A stretch of DNA of 64,000 nt, from assembly GCA_036186865.1 (NCBI GenBank), contig AP025065.1, positions 5,081,421 to 5,145,420 of the forward strand, read 5' to 3'. The notes beneath the pieces were generated by a model. It saw only the letters and a list, made by a program, of their open reading frames with translations, searched no databases and was not told the DNA's origin. Positions 34,396 to 46,240 of the stretch are shown here, one piece after another. The number at the start of each line of letters is the position of its first letter. The first letter of the stretch is position 1. A program made the translations under genes and the position numbers. Source of the DNA: Eustoma russellianum. Taxonomy: Eukaryota > Streptophyta > Magnoliopsida > Gentianales > Gentianaceae.

Positions 34396-37300
34396 TCAAA
34401 TCATATCAATGGGAATCATGCCTAATTTAGAACGAAGAGATTCATACGTGGCTTGATTTAAGGCTTTTGTAAAGATATCTGCTACTTGTGCTTCTGTGCG
34501 TACGTGATCTATGACAATATCACCATTGTTTACGTGATCACGAAGAAAGTGATAGCGTACTTCTATGTGCTTAGCCTTAGAATGTAACACGGGATTCTTA
34601 GACAAATTTATGGCACTCTACTATCACAATATATAGGAATTTTATTTACGGTAATTCCAAAGTCTGAAAGTTGTTGTTTTATCCACAACAACTGTGTGCA
34701 ACAAAGGCTAAGAGCCATGTACTCAGCCTCAGTAGTGGACAAAGCAACACTTGCTTGCTTTTTGGAAAACCATGAAATAAGGGAATTTCCTATAAATTGG
34801 CAAGTTCCGCTCGTGCTTTTTCTATCTATTTTGCAGCCACCATAATCTGCATCAGTGTAAGCATGTAAGTCAAATGTAGAATCCTTATCATACCAAATTC
34901 CTAAGGTGGGCATGTGCTTAATATAACGGAACATACTTTTTACCGCATTGAAGTGTGACACCTTGGGTTGGCTTTGAAAACGGGCACACATGCATACACT
35001 AAACATGATGTCAGGCCTACCAGCAGTTAAATATAGCAAAGAACCTATCATAGATCGATATAATCCATTATCAAGGTCTTTACCATGTTCGTCTTTGTCC
35101 AATTTAGTAGTGACACTCATAGGGGTAGGGGATGGTTTCAAATTTTCAAAATTAAACTTTTTAATCATGTCATTAACATATTTTGCTTGGCTTATATGAA
35201 TCTCTTTACACTTTTGCTTAATCTGCAAGCCAAGAAAATAATTAAGTTCACCAACCATAGACATTTCAAATTCAGATTTCATGCAATTTTCGAAATCTTT
35301 AACAAGTCTATGTGAGGTAGAGCCGAAAATAATATCATCAACGTAGATTTGGATAATAAGTAAATCTGATTTATCGTGTTTCAAAAATAGTGTACTATCT
35401 ATAGTACCACATTTAAAATCATTTTCTAAAAGGAAAGTAGCAAAACGATCATACCATGCTCTCGGTGCTTGCTTTAAGCCATATAGTGCCTTCTTTAGTT
35501 TGTACACGTGATCGGGATGTTTCAAATCTTCAAAACCGGGTGGTTGCTTCACGTATACTTCTTCTTGTATGAATCCGTTTAGGAAAGCACTTTTTACGTC
35601 CATTTGATACAATTTAAAATCTTTCATGCAAGCAATAGCAAGTAAGAGTCGTATAGCTTCTAAACGTGCTACGGGTGCAAATGTTTCATCGTAGTCAATT
35701 CCTTTTTCTTGATTATATCCTTGTGCTACAAGTCTCGCTTTATTTCTAACAACCTTTCCTTCTTCATTCATTTTATTCCTAAATACCCACTTTGTGCCTA
35801 TGATAGTCTTATCTTGTGGACGTGGCACTAAATCCCATACATCGTTTCTAACAAATTGATTAAGTTCATCATGCATGGCATCAATCCAAGAAGAATCACT
35901 CAAAGCATCATGCACATTTTTTGGCTCAATTTCAGAAATCATAGCATGAAATTCATTTATTTCATTTGAAGTAATTCTTCTACGTGGTCGCACACCGTGA
36001 GTGAGGTCGCCTATGATGAGATCATGTGGGGGATCTCTATGCCATCTTGGTTGATTATTTTCTAAGTTATCATGCATTTCTATGTGATCATGCATTTCTA
36101 GTGTGTCATTCACATCATGCATATCAAAAGAATCATTATCTTCATTCAAAACGGGTTTCAATTCAAAATCATCTTCATATTCCTTATCTTTATCAATCTC
36201 ACCAAAATCATTGAATTTAACATGAATAGATTATATAATTTGTCTAGTGAGAGGATCATAACATCTATATGCCTTTGAATTTATAGAATATCTAACAAAA
36301 ATGCACTCAATTGATTTGGATTCAAATTTATCCAAATTATCTTTTGTATTTAGAACAAAACATTTGCATCCAAACACACGAAAATAGTCAATCTTAGGCA
36401 TGCGATCATTCAAAGTCTCATAAGGCGTCTTATTTATTTTCTTTCTTATAGATAGACGATTTACAATATAGCATGCACAATTTACGGTTTTCGCCCACAG
36501 AAATCTAGGCAATTTGTTTTCGCATAACATAGTTCTAGCGATTTCTTGTAATGTGCGATTCTTTCTTTCTACTACTCCATTTAATTGTGGAGTTCTAGGT
36601 GGCGAAAACTCATGCTTAATTCCTTTTTCTTCGCAAAATGAAATCATCTCTTTGTTTTTAAACTCACCGCCTCTATCGCTTCTTATCTTTTTCACATTTA
36701 CACCGTATTGATTTTCAAGTTGTTCAATCAATTTTGCAATCTCAACGGCGCTATCATCCTTATGTGCAAGAAATAAAGTCCAAGTATAACGAAAAAAGTC
36801 ATCAACAATTACGCATGCATAGTGGCGCCCACCAAGGCTTGTAGTGCGACTAGGACCAAACAAATCAATATGCAATAGTTCTAAGATTCTAGCCGTGCTT
36901 ATTTCGTTTTTAGGCTTAAGTGACTCACGTGTTTGTTTGCCTTTTATGCAAGATTCACACAACTGAAAGTAGTCTAAATCGAGCGTAGGCAATCCTCGTA
37001 CTAGGTTCTTTCGTTGAAGTTTTTCTAGTGTCGAAATGCCAATGTGTCCTAAACGTCTATGCCATAAGTTCACATTGGGTTCATTTGACATAAAACACTT
37101 AACTTTAGCGTCTATTACATCATCCATAGAAAGCGTAAAAATATGACCTTCTTGTTTTCCTTTTAAAACGGTTTCTCCATTTTTATTTATTATATTACAA
37201 TAAGGGTGAGTAAAGCACACATTGAAACCATTGTCAACAAATTGAGAAATACTAAGAAGATTGTAGGATAAGTTGCTTACCAAAATACGTTGGAGATTTG

Positions 37301-37495
37301 AAGTGTGTTTGGACTTCCAATCATACCTTTTCCGATGATCTTGCCTTCGTTGTTGTCTCCGAAGGTCACGGATCCGCCTTTTGTGACCTTCTTTAGTTTA
37401 GTGAATAGGCTCGGGTCACCCGTCATGTGTCTCGAGCATCCACTATCAAGGAACCACTTAAGAGATGTTTCTTTCGATGTGTGGGCTCCCTGCAA
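34396..37495 (-). pseudogene. pol: copia-1 pol (protease-integrase-RT-RNase H), four lesions
   Basis: Protease WFLDSGCSRHMTGD lies at 37495-37277. A frameshift at about 37280 leads into GAG-pre-integrase (LWHRRLGHIG ... CESCIKGKQ) and integrase (HIDLFGP, IRSDRGGEF, PPRTPQLNGVVERKNRT) at 37283-36231. The stop at 36231 (TRQII*) interrupts the linker to RT. RT runs 36161-34608 with TKWVFRNKMNEEG and IYVDDIIFGS, and RNase H with CTQLLWIKQQL. A frameshift near 34605 (YCDSR) separates the final block NPVLHSKAKHIEVRYHFLRD, ending at 34396. Domain order PR-IN-RT-RH is Ty1/copia. All catalytic motifs survive, so decay is recent. Confidence 0.9.
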
Positions 37496-37546
37496 TGTGC
37501 AAAGATGATTTAGGTACCCTTTTAACTTTGGGTCCTTTCAAGTTAG

Positions 37547-38281
37547 TTAATCACCTCTTGGTAAAAGTACCTTCGGTACCCATACTTGGGTGATCCTTCT
37601 CGGTCTATCAAATGGCAAGAATGCAGATGAAGGTGCGATATAATAGACATGTGGTGCATGCACTTTGGGCCTTTGCCCAAGGACTCCTCTATACTCACTA
37701 AATGAAGGACGTTTTTGATATGTCCTTGTGTGTGTGTGTGTAGTGCGTGGATGATATGAATTTCGTGTATGCATTGTTCTTTTCTTTTCATATCTATATG
37801 GTACAAAGTTATATTTCGCATGATATGAAGAAGAAGTGGGGCGTGATGAGGAAAGGGGCGCTTTTTGCGTCATCTTAGACGCCACTTGCGGCTTAGGGGT
37901 GTCTACTTTCTTAGACACAACAAACTTGGTTGGTTTGATTGATACTTCGTTAGTATCGACGTATCCCAGTCCAGTTTTGTCGCTGTCATGCTTTTGTGAT
38001 AATATGATGCGATGCAGCATGTTGGACCCAGTATCAAACTGTTTCATCATTCTCTCTAAATCGGTATTCCTTGATTTCAAATTTGAAATCTCGGATTTCA
38101 TTTCATTATTTTGAGTGTTTAATGATGAAATCTCTGTTTTTAATGCAGTAATGACGCATGATGACTCTTTCTTTGAATCGCTTAATTGAGCGACAAGATT
38201 CTCGTTAGAAGATTCTAACAGTTTCTTGTCTTCAATTAATCGTTTCTTTTCCTTAGCGAGAGTCTTGGTGAATTTATGCAA
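37547..38281 (-). pseudogene. copia-1 Gag C-terminal coiled-coil region
   Basis: Open for 244 codons, in the same frame as gag but separated from it by one TAG (about 38285), where copia-3 reads through (DDLYVEYLELHKF). It begins with a coiled coil (LAKEKKRLIEDKKLLESSNEN) and contains the DKTGLGYV motif found in many plant copia Gag proteins. The Arg/Ser/Tyr-rich tail ends before protease. Confidence 0.75.
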
Positions 38282-38290
38282 TTCTAGATA

Positions 38291-39472
38291 CTAACTAAAA
38301 AGATCATCATAAGAAGGTTCAGAGTCAGAGTCAGAATCAGATGATACCTTATTAGATGCTTTGGATGCAAAGCACACTTGTGCAGTCTCCTCTTCGGTCT
38401 CAGTTTCAGAATCTGATGAATCACTCCAAGTGGAGGCCTTTAGAGCACGTTTTCTTTGTTTGGGTTCTGAGACGAGTCTATTTTTGTTCCGCTCCTTGTC
38501 AGGGTATTTAGTAGTTTGATTTTCTTTATTTGGGCAGTCATATGATAAGTGTCCGAGTTTGCCACATTCATAACATTTAACGTCTTTATCGTTTGACTTG
38601 TTCTTATTTCTCTTAGTCGTAGTGCCCTTATTTTTGTTTCTAAATGACCTTCTCATAAATTTTCTCAATCCTTTAGCCAATAGAATTAGGTCATCATTAT
38701 CTGATTCGGAATCACTATCATCTACGTGATCGGAGGGAGGGGAGACGTATTCATTTGATTTAAAAGCAATGGCTTTACCTTGTTTAGATGATTCCGATTT
38801 CCGTATGATGAGTTTATTTTCATAAACTTTAAGTGATCCGATTAGTTCTTCCATCTTTATTGATTTAGTTTCCTTGCTTTCTTCTATCGCGGTCACTTTA
38901 GGGTCCCATTCAGAAGGAAGGCTTCGTAGGACTTTCTGTACCTTTTCCTGCGTAGTAAAAGCCTTACCAAGAGACTCAAGAGAGTTGTAGATGTTAGTCA
39001 AACGAAGATCCATATCTATAATAGACTCATTGGGCAATAATTTAAATGACTCAAGTGTGGACATAAGCATGTTAATTTTTGACTCTTTCACTTGACTCGT
39101 GCCTTTGTGTTTCATTTCTAGTATCCTCCACATTTCTTGTGCACTCGAACAGTTTGACACATAACTAGACTCACTTTTACTTAATCCGTTTAGAAGCAAT
39201 TGCATATCCCTAGCATTCATACTAAGTTTCTTTTTATCATCACTCATATATTCTTGTCTAGTTTTAACAACTTCTAATGTGACTCCGTCTACGGTGGATA
39301 CCTTAGATGGGACATAAGGACCATCTTCAATGATTGACCAAAGATCTATATCTATAGCCATAAGAAAAAGCTTCATTCTAAGTTTCCACTGAATAAACGA
39401 CTCACCGTCAAAAAGTGGAGGCCTTTGGCTCGACATACCTTCTTGCTCGGTTTTGAGATTTGTGGTTGCCAT
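38291..39472 (-). CDS. gag: copia-1 gag, UBN2-type with CCHC knuckle
   Basis: 393 codons from MATTNLKTEQEG, only 55 nt from the 5' LTR. The UBN2-like domain spans about residues 20-190 (LFDGESFIQWKLRMKLFLMA ... NGLSKSESSYVSNCSSAQEMWRILEMKHKG). The zinc knuckle is CYECGKLGHLSYDC (about residue 305). An Asp/Ser/Glu-rich tail follows, then TAG. Gag forms the virus-like particle. The stop is probably a mutation, because copia-3 reads on into the coiled coil. I saw no readthrough context of the CARYYA kind. Confidence 0.85.
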   Translation of the reverse strand: MATTNLKTEQEGMSSQRPPLFDGESFIQWKLRMKLFLMAIDIDLWSIIEDGPYVPSKVSTVDGVTLEVVKTRQEYMSDDKKKLSMNARDMQLLLNGLSKSESSYVSNCSSAQEMWRILEMKHKGTSQVKESKINMLMSTLESFKLLPNESIIDMDLRLTNIYNSLESLGKAFTTQEKVQKVLRSLPSEWDPKVTAIEESKETKSIKMEELIGSLKVYENKLIIRKSESSKQGKAIAFKSNEYVSPPSDHVDDSDSESDNDDLILLAKGLRKFMRRSFRNKNKGTTTKRNKNKSNDKDVKCYECGKLGHLSYDCPNKENQTTKYPDKERNKNRLVSEPKQRKRALKASTWSDSSDSETETEEETAQVCFASKASNKVSSDSDSDSEPSYDDLFS

Positions 39473-39512
39473 CTCACTGAATCGTTGGATTCCTTGAAGT
39501 GAGTGTTCCTGC

Positions 39513-39524
39513 GCTCTGATACCA
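39513..39524 (-). other. copia-1 right-unit primer-binding site
   Basis: Reverse complement TGGTATCAGAGC, 2 bp from the 5' LTR. Initiator-Met type. Confidence 0.92.
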
Positions 39525-39526
39525 CT

Positions 39527-42500
39527 TGTAGGATCTGCAAGGAACCACCAGAAGGGGGAGGTTGAATAGATGGTGCGGAAAGTGTGGTTTTTAAAATTTC
39601 TTTAAACTTGAACAATTCAAGTTCTGAAAACAGATTCTGTTTTCAGGACCAGTTTTAAAACGTTTTTAAATCTAGGTTAGAGGTCTCCAAAAATTATAAA
39701 ATTTTGAGAGAACTTAGCCTAAGATGTGATGAGGGTCCCCTAAAAATTTCAAATTAAAATTCAACCTTTAACCCCTTCAAAAACCGTTGGTACTCAGATT
39801 GTGCAAATCTGCCAGAAACGGTAGATGGTTTTGAAAAATTAATTCCTATTTGTGTGAACGTCCAAATGCTCTGAAAATTTAACCACTAACTCCTTATATA
39901 CTATATTTAAATGGGTTGAAACAGTTTTGGAAAATTATTTTGGGAAGTAGGTCAACTACAATCAAAGTCTCAACCTTTGCAAGTCTGAAAATCAGACTGC
40001 ACTAGTCTCAGAACTTTTGATGTTTTATTGACTTATACTTATCCAAAATGGTTGAAACTTGTTCCAACTTAACCCTAGAACGTGTAAGTATATTTATGAA
40101 AATTTTCGTAATTTTTGAAAAACGTTTACTATTTTTACGGATGCGAACAAGAAGGGTAAACAATGCAGTAACTGAAAGGTAAATGCAGAAAGTAAATGAC
40201 ACCAAGATTTTTATACTGGTTCGGTTATAAACAACCTACTCCAGTCTTCAAGGAACACCTTTCTTGGTTCAAACTAATCACACACACACAACACACCTTA
40301 CCACAGGGTTGATAGAGTTACACCTAACTCCAACCCTTTACAAACCTTGTATTGTAAGTACAATTCGCACGAACACCACCACCTTGCAAGAATGAAGATT
40401 GATCACACCTTAATCATTCTTTTACAAAGATGTATAATGAATGGTGGTTTATCTCAAGCCTATTCAAGATTTAAAGATATGAAAACAATAGGCTTTACAA
40501 GAAGAGAGAAAGAAAGAAGATGTAGGAGAAGAAGAGCTAGGCTTTTTGATCTCTTTGAATTGCAATGCTTGTTGTTGTTTTGTTTGCTCTCTTCTTTCCT
40601 TATAATGGTGCAGGCCGTCCCCCTTGGTGTGTCTCCCCCTCTTGAAAATTATCTTTTAAGTCCTTGAGAGTGTGTAAGACATCATTGTGACAATGCCTTG
40701 CTTACTTGGCATCTTCTTATTGGATGATCATTTAGTCTTCGCTTACTTGGCACTTTCTCATTGGATGAATGTTGTCATCATTGATGACTTGGAAAAATCT
40801 GAGAATTTCACTTAAACATGTGCCAAAAATCATCACAAAATAACTTCCATAAATCATAAGATATTCACATAAATTGCAAGACAGAAAATCCTTCCCAAAC
40901 AAGTGCAAAAAATCGGCCAACTAGTAGTCTTGCCATGCTGAAAATTCAGCATGTGCATCATTCCTTTTCTTTCAAAATAATACCCAATTTACCTTGATTT
41001 TTTCTTTAAAAATTGAATCACCAAGTTATGGTAAGTATCGCTATCACATAAGAAATGAACATGGACACCATTTAGCTCTCAAATTCGGCCACACAAGTTG
41101 TACACATGCTGAAAAATTTTCAGCATGTGTGATATATAAAATATCACCATTTATTAATTTAATTTATATTCAAATCATTTCTATTTCTTCTTCCAATCAA
41201 TCACATAATAAAAGATGATGGAATATCTCACTTTGAAGACAAGATTTCGGCCAGCAACATTTTAGCATGCTGAAATTTTCAGCATGTGATATTAGAGAGA
41301 TATATTTTGAATTCTTACCATTTGTAGCTTCTCTCTTCAATTCACCAACATTGTATGATTGATCCTTGACCAATCAATATGCCAACAAGGCTCCAAATAA
41401 GCTCCATCTCAGCTGGTGTAGACGTTGGAATGTGTATGTGCATGTGCTGAAATTTATTTTTGCTAACTTTGTAAAATAATTCACATTTAATAATACACAC
41501 ATGTTATATTCCAATCAGCCCTTAATTTAATTTTCTAGAACACTTTAAGATGTATATCATATGTAAAAAGTGTCTAGATACGTGTCACATGATGTACCAA
41601 ACACGTTCCATGTGTTGTGTGCAGTGTCTAGATACGTGTCACATGATGTACCAAAAACTTTCCATGTGTTGTGTGCGTAGAAAACCAAATTTTCGATATT
41701 TATCGATTACCCGATTTTTCTCTAATTTAAATTCCAACATTTGCACATGTTATATATATTATGTTATACATAATATATATAATATATACTTTAAATCTCA
41801 GCACTTGGCTGGTCTAAAGTGGTACCATTTACATGTGACAAAAATTAAACTTGAAATCTTCATATTTTGGCCTTAATGTGGAGTAATTTGTGTGTGCCAA
41901 CATGGAAAGTATTTTTGGCTGATTATTTAGTAAAGTGCACGAAATTTACATCACATTTTGATGTGTAGGGGCTGGCCATTTATTTATGGCAAGTACGTGA
42001 CACGTTGGCGAAGTTTCGGTATTCGCCCGATACGACAAATTTCGGTTTAGAACCTTTTATCGTGTCGTATTTAATTTGTCATCACCATATCTTATTATCA
42101 TATGATATAAGACCTGAATATACTCATAAATATGAGTTAAGTATAGTAGTGTGACGTTAACGTACGTACGTAAAATATACAACGTGTCGGTAGTACGTTG
42201 GAATACATATGTATGTGCCTTTTAAAAAAATCTGAAAATAGGTGTAATATATGTATATAGCCGTGTGTATTAAAGATGGGGAGGAGGAGAAAACTTTCCT
42301 TCCTTAGCTTTGTTGCCTTTGTGCCTTTTCCAAATATGACTTCCTTTAATGAACTACTTAGTTTATTAAACTAAGTACTTCACTTAATGAACTAGTTTAG
42401 TTCATTAATGGTGGCACCTGAAAATAGTGTAAACACAACAAATGTTTGCCATATGATGTAAGCTTTAATGCTTCATGGCTCGTTAGTACGGCAACATAAT

Positions 42501-42616
42501 ATATAAGCTAAATAAGGCAAGTAATGGCAAGATATCATGCATACATGTACACGTTTATATATATCATGCATTTAAGTCACTTATTTTGAAATCACTTAAA
42601 CCCCCTTATCTCTACA
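39527..42616 (-). mobile_element. copia-1 right (5') LTR
   Basis: 3090 bp, same family and ends as 31104-34131 with a small percentage of differences. It is longer because of a 54-bp tandem duplication (41570-41623 and 41624-41677). Palindromes at 40934-40953, 41103-41129 and 41266-41286. Confidence 0.92.
41570..41677. repeat. 54-bp tandem duplication in copia-1 right LTR
   Basis: GTGTCTAGATACGTGTCACA starts both units. They differ at a few bases, and the middle LTR has only one. Confidence 0.85.
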
Positions 42617-43836
42617 CATGATGCAAGATAAATCAGCGAAAACGGCATAAAATTTAACACTTCAATAACTAATGTAACCAAGTGTAATACAGCGGAAATG
42701 AAATGTATTCGGAGATGTCTAATATATCTTACAACGACAGTAACATAAAATCTGTCTACAAAGGAATTAACATGGCATTTTTCCCTCAATGTCTATCATC
42801 CCAATGGGCCCACTCGTCGTCGTCTTCCAGGAATATCATCTTATACTCGAGTTCACCTGAAAAGAGATGAAGTATCTATTGTTAGGGAAAAAGAACGCTA
42901 TCAAATAACTCGTCTATACAGCTTACGGAATCACACACGACGAGTCACCAATATATAAAAACAATGCCCCATAATAAGGTGCTCGGGTTAGCAATATCAT
43001 GGTCATAAGTAACTATCAAAACAGGTAAGTCACATAAAACAAAAAAAATGGAGTTCAAACACACATTGTGAAAACATATTACGAAATAAGTGATATGCAC
43101 ACAGCATTTCATTCATGCCGAGACTTATGCTTCGTGACTCATGATGCATGGATTCCTTCAAAAACATATACTAGACTAACTGAAAACCCATGCATATGCA
43201 TTCTTTTACAAGCATGTCATGCGTGTCGTTCCACAAACTGTTCATACTTATTCTTATCTTATTGCTCGCGTAACAGAACTTTATACCCTGTGCTGAAAGG
43301 TCTACGACCCTATAACATAACTTTATACCCTGCTGTTGATTACAAGTCACGCTTTTATACCCTACCATTGCATGTCTGACTTTTATACCCTGCATCAACA
43401 AGTAGCCCAAACTTGCCATTTAGAACTTGGGTATTTCTTTACACACACGTGTCTTTTCGCAAAGAAAAACCCATGACAGATGCAAAATGTTCATGTCGTG
43501 ATGCCAAATACTCATGTCATGTTATAACAAATCTTTATAAACCTGTTCACTGACACTTTACGTATTGGTTACAGGTGACAAACCTCAAACGTATCAAAGC
43601 ATAACTCATTAGTACTCTTTTCACACCATCTTGTAATACAAGGTCATCTCGAGTTCACACTTAGCCTTGTCTCTTTTACGCTTAAGATTAGTCATCTCAT
43701 CGTCGTCGAGCATACTTCTATAATACCACCTGAAATCATATACTAGTCCCAAATGTCACACAAAGGTCCTTCAAACCACTTGTCATTCATTCCCTAACAT
43801 TCATAGACATTCAGCTTAAATTCTGCAATCTGGCCA

Positions 43837-44105
43837 CATCGATCGATTAATATGCCCCTCACTGATCAATCGATGTCCAGCCGTGGACTTGAATCGATCG
43901 ATATCCCTATTCATGAGCGATCAATGTCCTCCAAAGACTTTCAGTTCTGCACTTCCAGGACTTTGATCAATCGATGTGGTTCATCTGATCGATTGATGTT
44001 TAGTTTCCTACACATCGATCGATCGATGTCCCCTAGTCGATCGACTGATGTCCTCCAGAAACTCTTGAAACTATACCAAGGCCATTTGGATCGATCGACG
44101 TCCCT
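43837..44105. repeat. cluster of ATCGATCGATGTCC-type motifs in LTR B
   Basis: Counterpart of 9664-9930; several units are better preserved here (for example ATCGATCGATCGATGTCC near 44015). Confidence 0.7.
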
Positions 44106-44190
44106 CTAGGATCGATATGAGTCCTTGTTTTTGCAAATTTTCACCCCTTTTTGCTGCTATTTCTACCCAACCATCATCCTTCTTCATTCC

Positions 44191-44552
44191 TGTTTTATGC
44201 AGCAATTGTCCGATGGCACGTAGGCCGTGTGGGCCAAGTCAAAGTCGAATTCCATGGGCGCTTGTATGTGCTGAATACATTATAAGGCTAGGGTATGCGC
44301 ATCTCCTATCACCAATTGGTTTTAGGAGAGTTGATAGTGTCTGAGGTCCTACAAGTGGTATTAGAGCCAAGGTCACGGGTTCGATTTCCAGCAGGAGCAA
44401 TTGCTAAGGGGGAGATTGTTGGGTGCAGCAATCGTCCCGTGGTTCGTAGACCGTGTGAGCCAAGTCACAGTCGAATGCCATGGGCGCTAGGGTATGCGCA
44501 TCTCCTATCACCAATTGGTTTTGGGAGAGTTGCTAACGCCTGAGGTCCTACG
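44191..44552 (+). mobile_element. TRIM copy B (TSD ATTCC)
   Basis: Left LTR 44191-44353, PBS TGGTATTAGAGC 44356-44367, PPT AAGGGGGAGA just before 44417, right LTR 44417-44552. The right LTR has about 27 bp deleted inside. Perfect ATTCC duplications at 44186-44190 and 44553-44557. It occupies the same site as copy A in the other LTR, so it was copied with gypsy-1. Confidence 0.88.
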
Positions 44553-45459
44553 ATTCCAAGCCTATGAAACACCTATATTCAATCCTAAAGCATGATTCCA
44601 ACCTACGTAGACACTCATGACATCGTATTGAACCTTAATTAAAACTAATGACATGGATCCTAGACTTCCCACACTCCACTTATTCGAACAAGTCCACAAA
44701 ACCTTCTAACCAATCCCTAATCCAGCTCCCAACTACATTACAACCATCAAACCTCCTTCACTTCAACCATTCCATCTACAGCACAAACAACAAGCATAAA
44801 ATACTAATCATCAAGGAGTTCATCAAAAGAAAAATGACATCTTTAGGGCATATTCATCGTAAATCAAGTATATAACAATAATTCTCTGAAATTGGCCCAA
44901 AAGATTCCAACTTTAATCAATCAACACGTATAGAAGTACATAGTAGAGCAATTAGCATAGATGTAACGAAAATACCAATGTGTGATCCACTTTTTCCTTC
45001 GTAGAAAAATAGGGCCTAAGAATCAAAAACTTGCATAAAGCGTATAGAAAAGTTACTTGTCTTCAAATCTAAAGGTTCTTACGGTGATTGGATTGGGTTC
45101 TTGAACGGATTGTATCTAGGTTCGACCGCGATCTCTTCTTCCTTCTTCCTGTTTTCTTTTCTCCTTTCTTCCTTCCTTCCTTCTTTCCCCTTCTCAGTCG
45201 ACTTCTCTCCCTTTTCTCGGCTCTATAAGTGACGCTTGACGGGGAATTATGCTAATTGGCGTAACTCCCTCAACATTTAATTGGGGAGGGACAATTTTGG
45301 TATTTTGGGCCTAATTTTCCAAATTTCAGCTTTTTTAATTATTTTTCCACCTAAAATACATTTCACTAACCCTTATTAACTTATAAAATTATCAAAGGTA
45401 TATTTTTGATCCGCTTTAAATTAGTTAACACTAGGTTCAGAAAAACACGGGGTATGACA

Positions 45460-45972
45460 CATAGTGTATGATCGACGTTAGCTAGACATTTGACCATTAC
45501 TCGATTTTATTTTATTTTATTCCTTAAAACGTTGAAATTTGGTTCGATGATTCATGTTTATGACTATTATATGTTACAATAAACTATTTGGTCATGTATT
45601 TCATAAATCGTAAGAGTGTTCTGGCATTGTTTGCTTGTTGATTTCTCTAGCTAATCCAGAGATGGCATTCAAAGGGCAGATATTGCTCCGGTATCTAAAT
45701 TGTTTTCCCCCCAGGTATAAAATGTCCTGTAACGTTGATTGATAATATAATATAAAATGTAAAGAATTGAATAAACATTTTAAATGCAAAGGTAAAATTT
45801 TTAAACAGGCTTTTAAATGCTAAAAGTCTAACAGCTCTATTTAACAGCCACAACAGCTACTTCGTAATAACTTAACATACAAAGTTGTATATAAGGATAT
45901 TAATAGTATATATATAATGTATTTGTATAGGTGTATGAGTATTACTACTGTATTTATACATATACTTCTACA
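45460..45972 (-). mobile_element. probable copia LTR remnant flanking gypsy-1
   Basis: CTTCTACA at 45972 is the expected LTR edge beside a PPT-like CCCCATCAA (minus strand TTGATGGGG). That puts the 3' LTR of the copia tail at 45973-46240 here. The other LTR edge is not recognisable, and gypsy-1 may have inserted within it. Confidence 0.4.
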
Positions 45973-46240
45973 CGCCCCATCAAGATTAGTTGTATATATG
46001 TTTACACAACTAAGTTTCAACACTAAAGTTTGAAAAATCTTAGTAGATACAGGTTTCATCAAAATATCTGCAACCTGATCCTTGGAGGATCTATGCTTCA
46101 AGTTGATACGTCTGTCTTCAATCTTTTATTTGATAAAGTACATGCCTATCTCCATATGTTTTGTTTTATCATGCTGTACAGGGTTCTCTCTGCCACGCTT
46201 ATACTAGAATTGTTGTCAAAAAATATGCTTATAGTAATGC
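45973..46240 (-). pseudogene. copia RNase H C-terminal fragment
   Basis: The minus strand encodes FFDNNSSISVA, then HDKTKHMEIG, then HRSSKDQVADILMKPVSTKIFQTL, the usual end of copia RNase H, with frameshifts between blocks and an internal stop. A different copia family from copia-1/2/3. Confidence 0.75.

Larger units (their letters stand above)
17657..42616 (-). mobile_element. copia-1 tandem array: LTR-internal-LTR-internal-LTR (TSD CATGA)
   Basis: Three LTR copies are in one orientation: a fragment at 17657-17877 and complete ones at 31104-34131 and 39527-42616. The right unit (31104-42616) has PPT, pol, gag and PBS. The left unit keeps only a gag start (17878-18237, continued at 31061) plus PBS 31090-31101, and it shares the middle LTR. 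Only the outermost ends carry the 5-bp duplication CATGA (17652-17656 and 42617-42621). Gypsy-2 is inserted in the left unit's leader. Confidence 0.82.
8343..45459 (-). mobile_element. gypsy-1: old, rearranged Ty3/gypsy element with nested insertions (TSD CATAG)
   Basis: The outer ends are TGAAGCGCCCC at 8343 and GGGGTATGACA at 45459, flanked by CATAG at 8338-8342 and 45460-45464. Native parts are LTR A (8343-11286), internal gag-PR-RT remnant (15153-17552), and LTR B (17553-17656 plus 42622-45459). Insertions are copia-2 (11331-15152) and the copia-1 array (17657-42616) with gypsy-2 inside it. The LTRs differ by roughly a tenth of positions by eye, so the element is old. Most of RT, RNase H and integrase are missing. 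Confidence 0.75.
42617..45459 (-). mobile_element. gypsy-1 LTR B, second segment
   Basis: After the CATGA duplication the sequence follows LTR A (from about 8446) to its end GGGGTATGACA. Includes the ATCGATCGATGT cluster (43837-44105) and TRIM copy B (44191-44552). Confidence 0.85.

Noticed and set aside
38282..38290. Programmed stop-codon readthrough between gag and its coiled-coil region in copia-1
   Set aside because: Copia-3 has sense codons at the same place, the 3' context is not CARYYA, and copia-1 carries other lesions, so a plain mutation is likelier.
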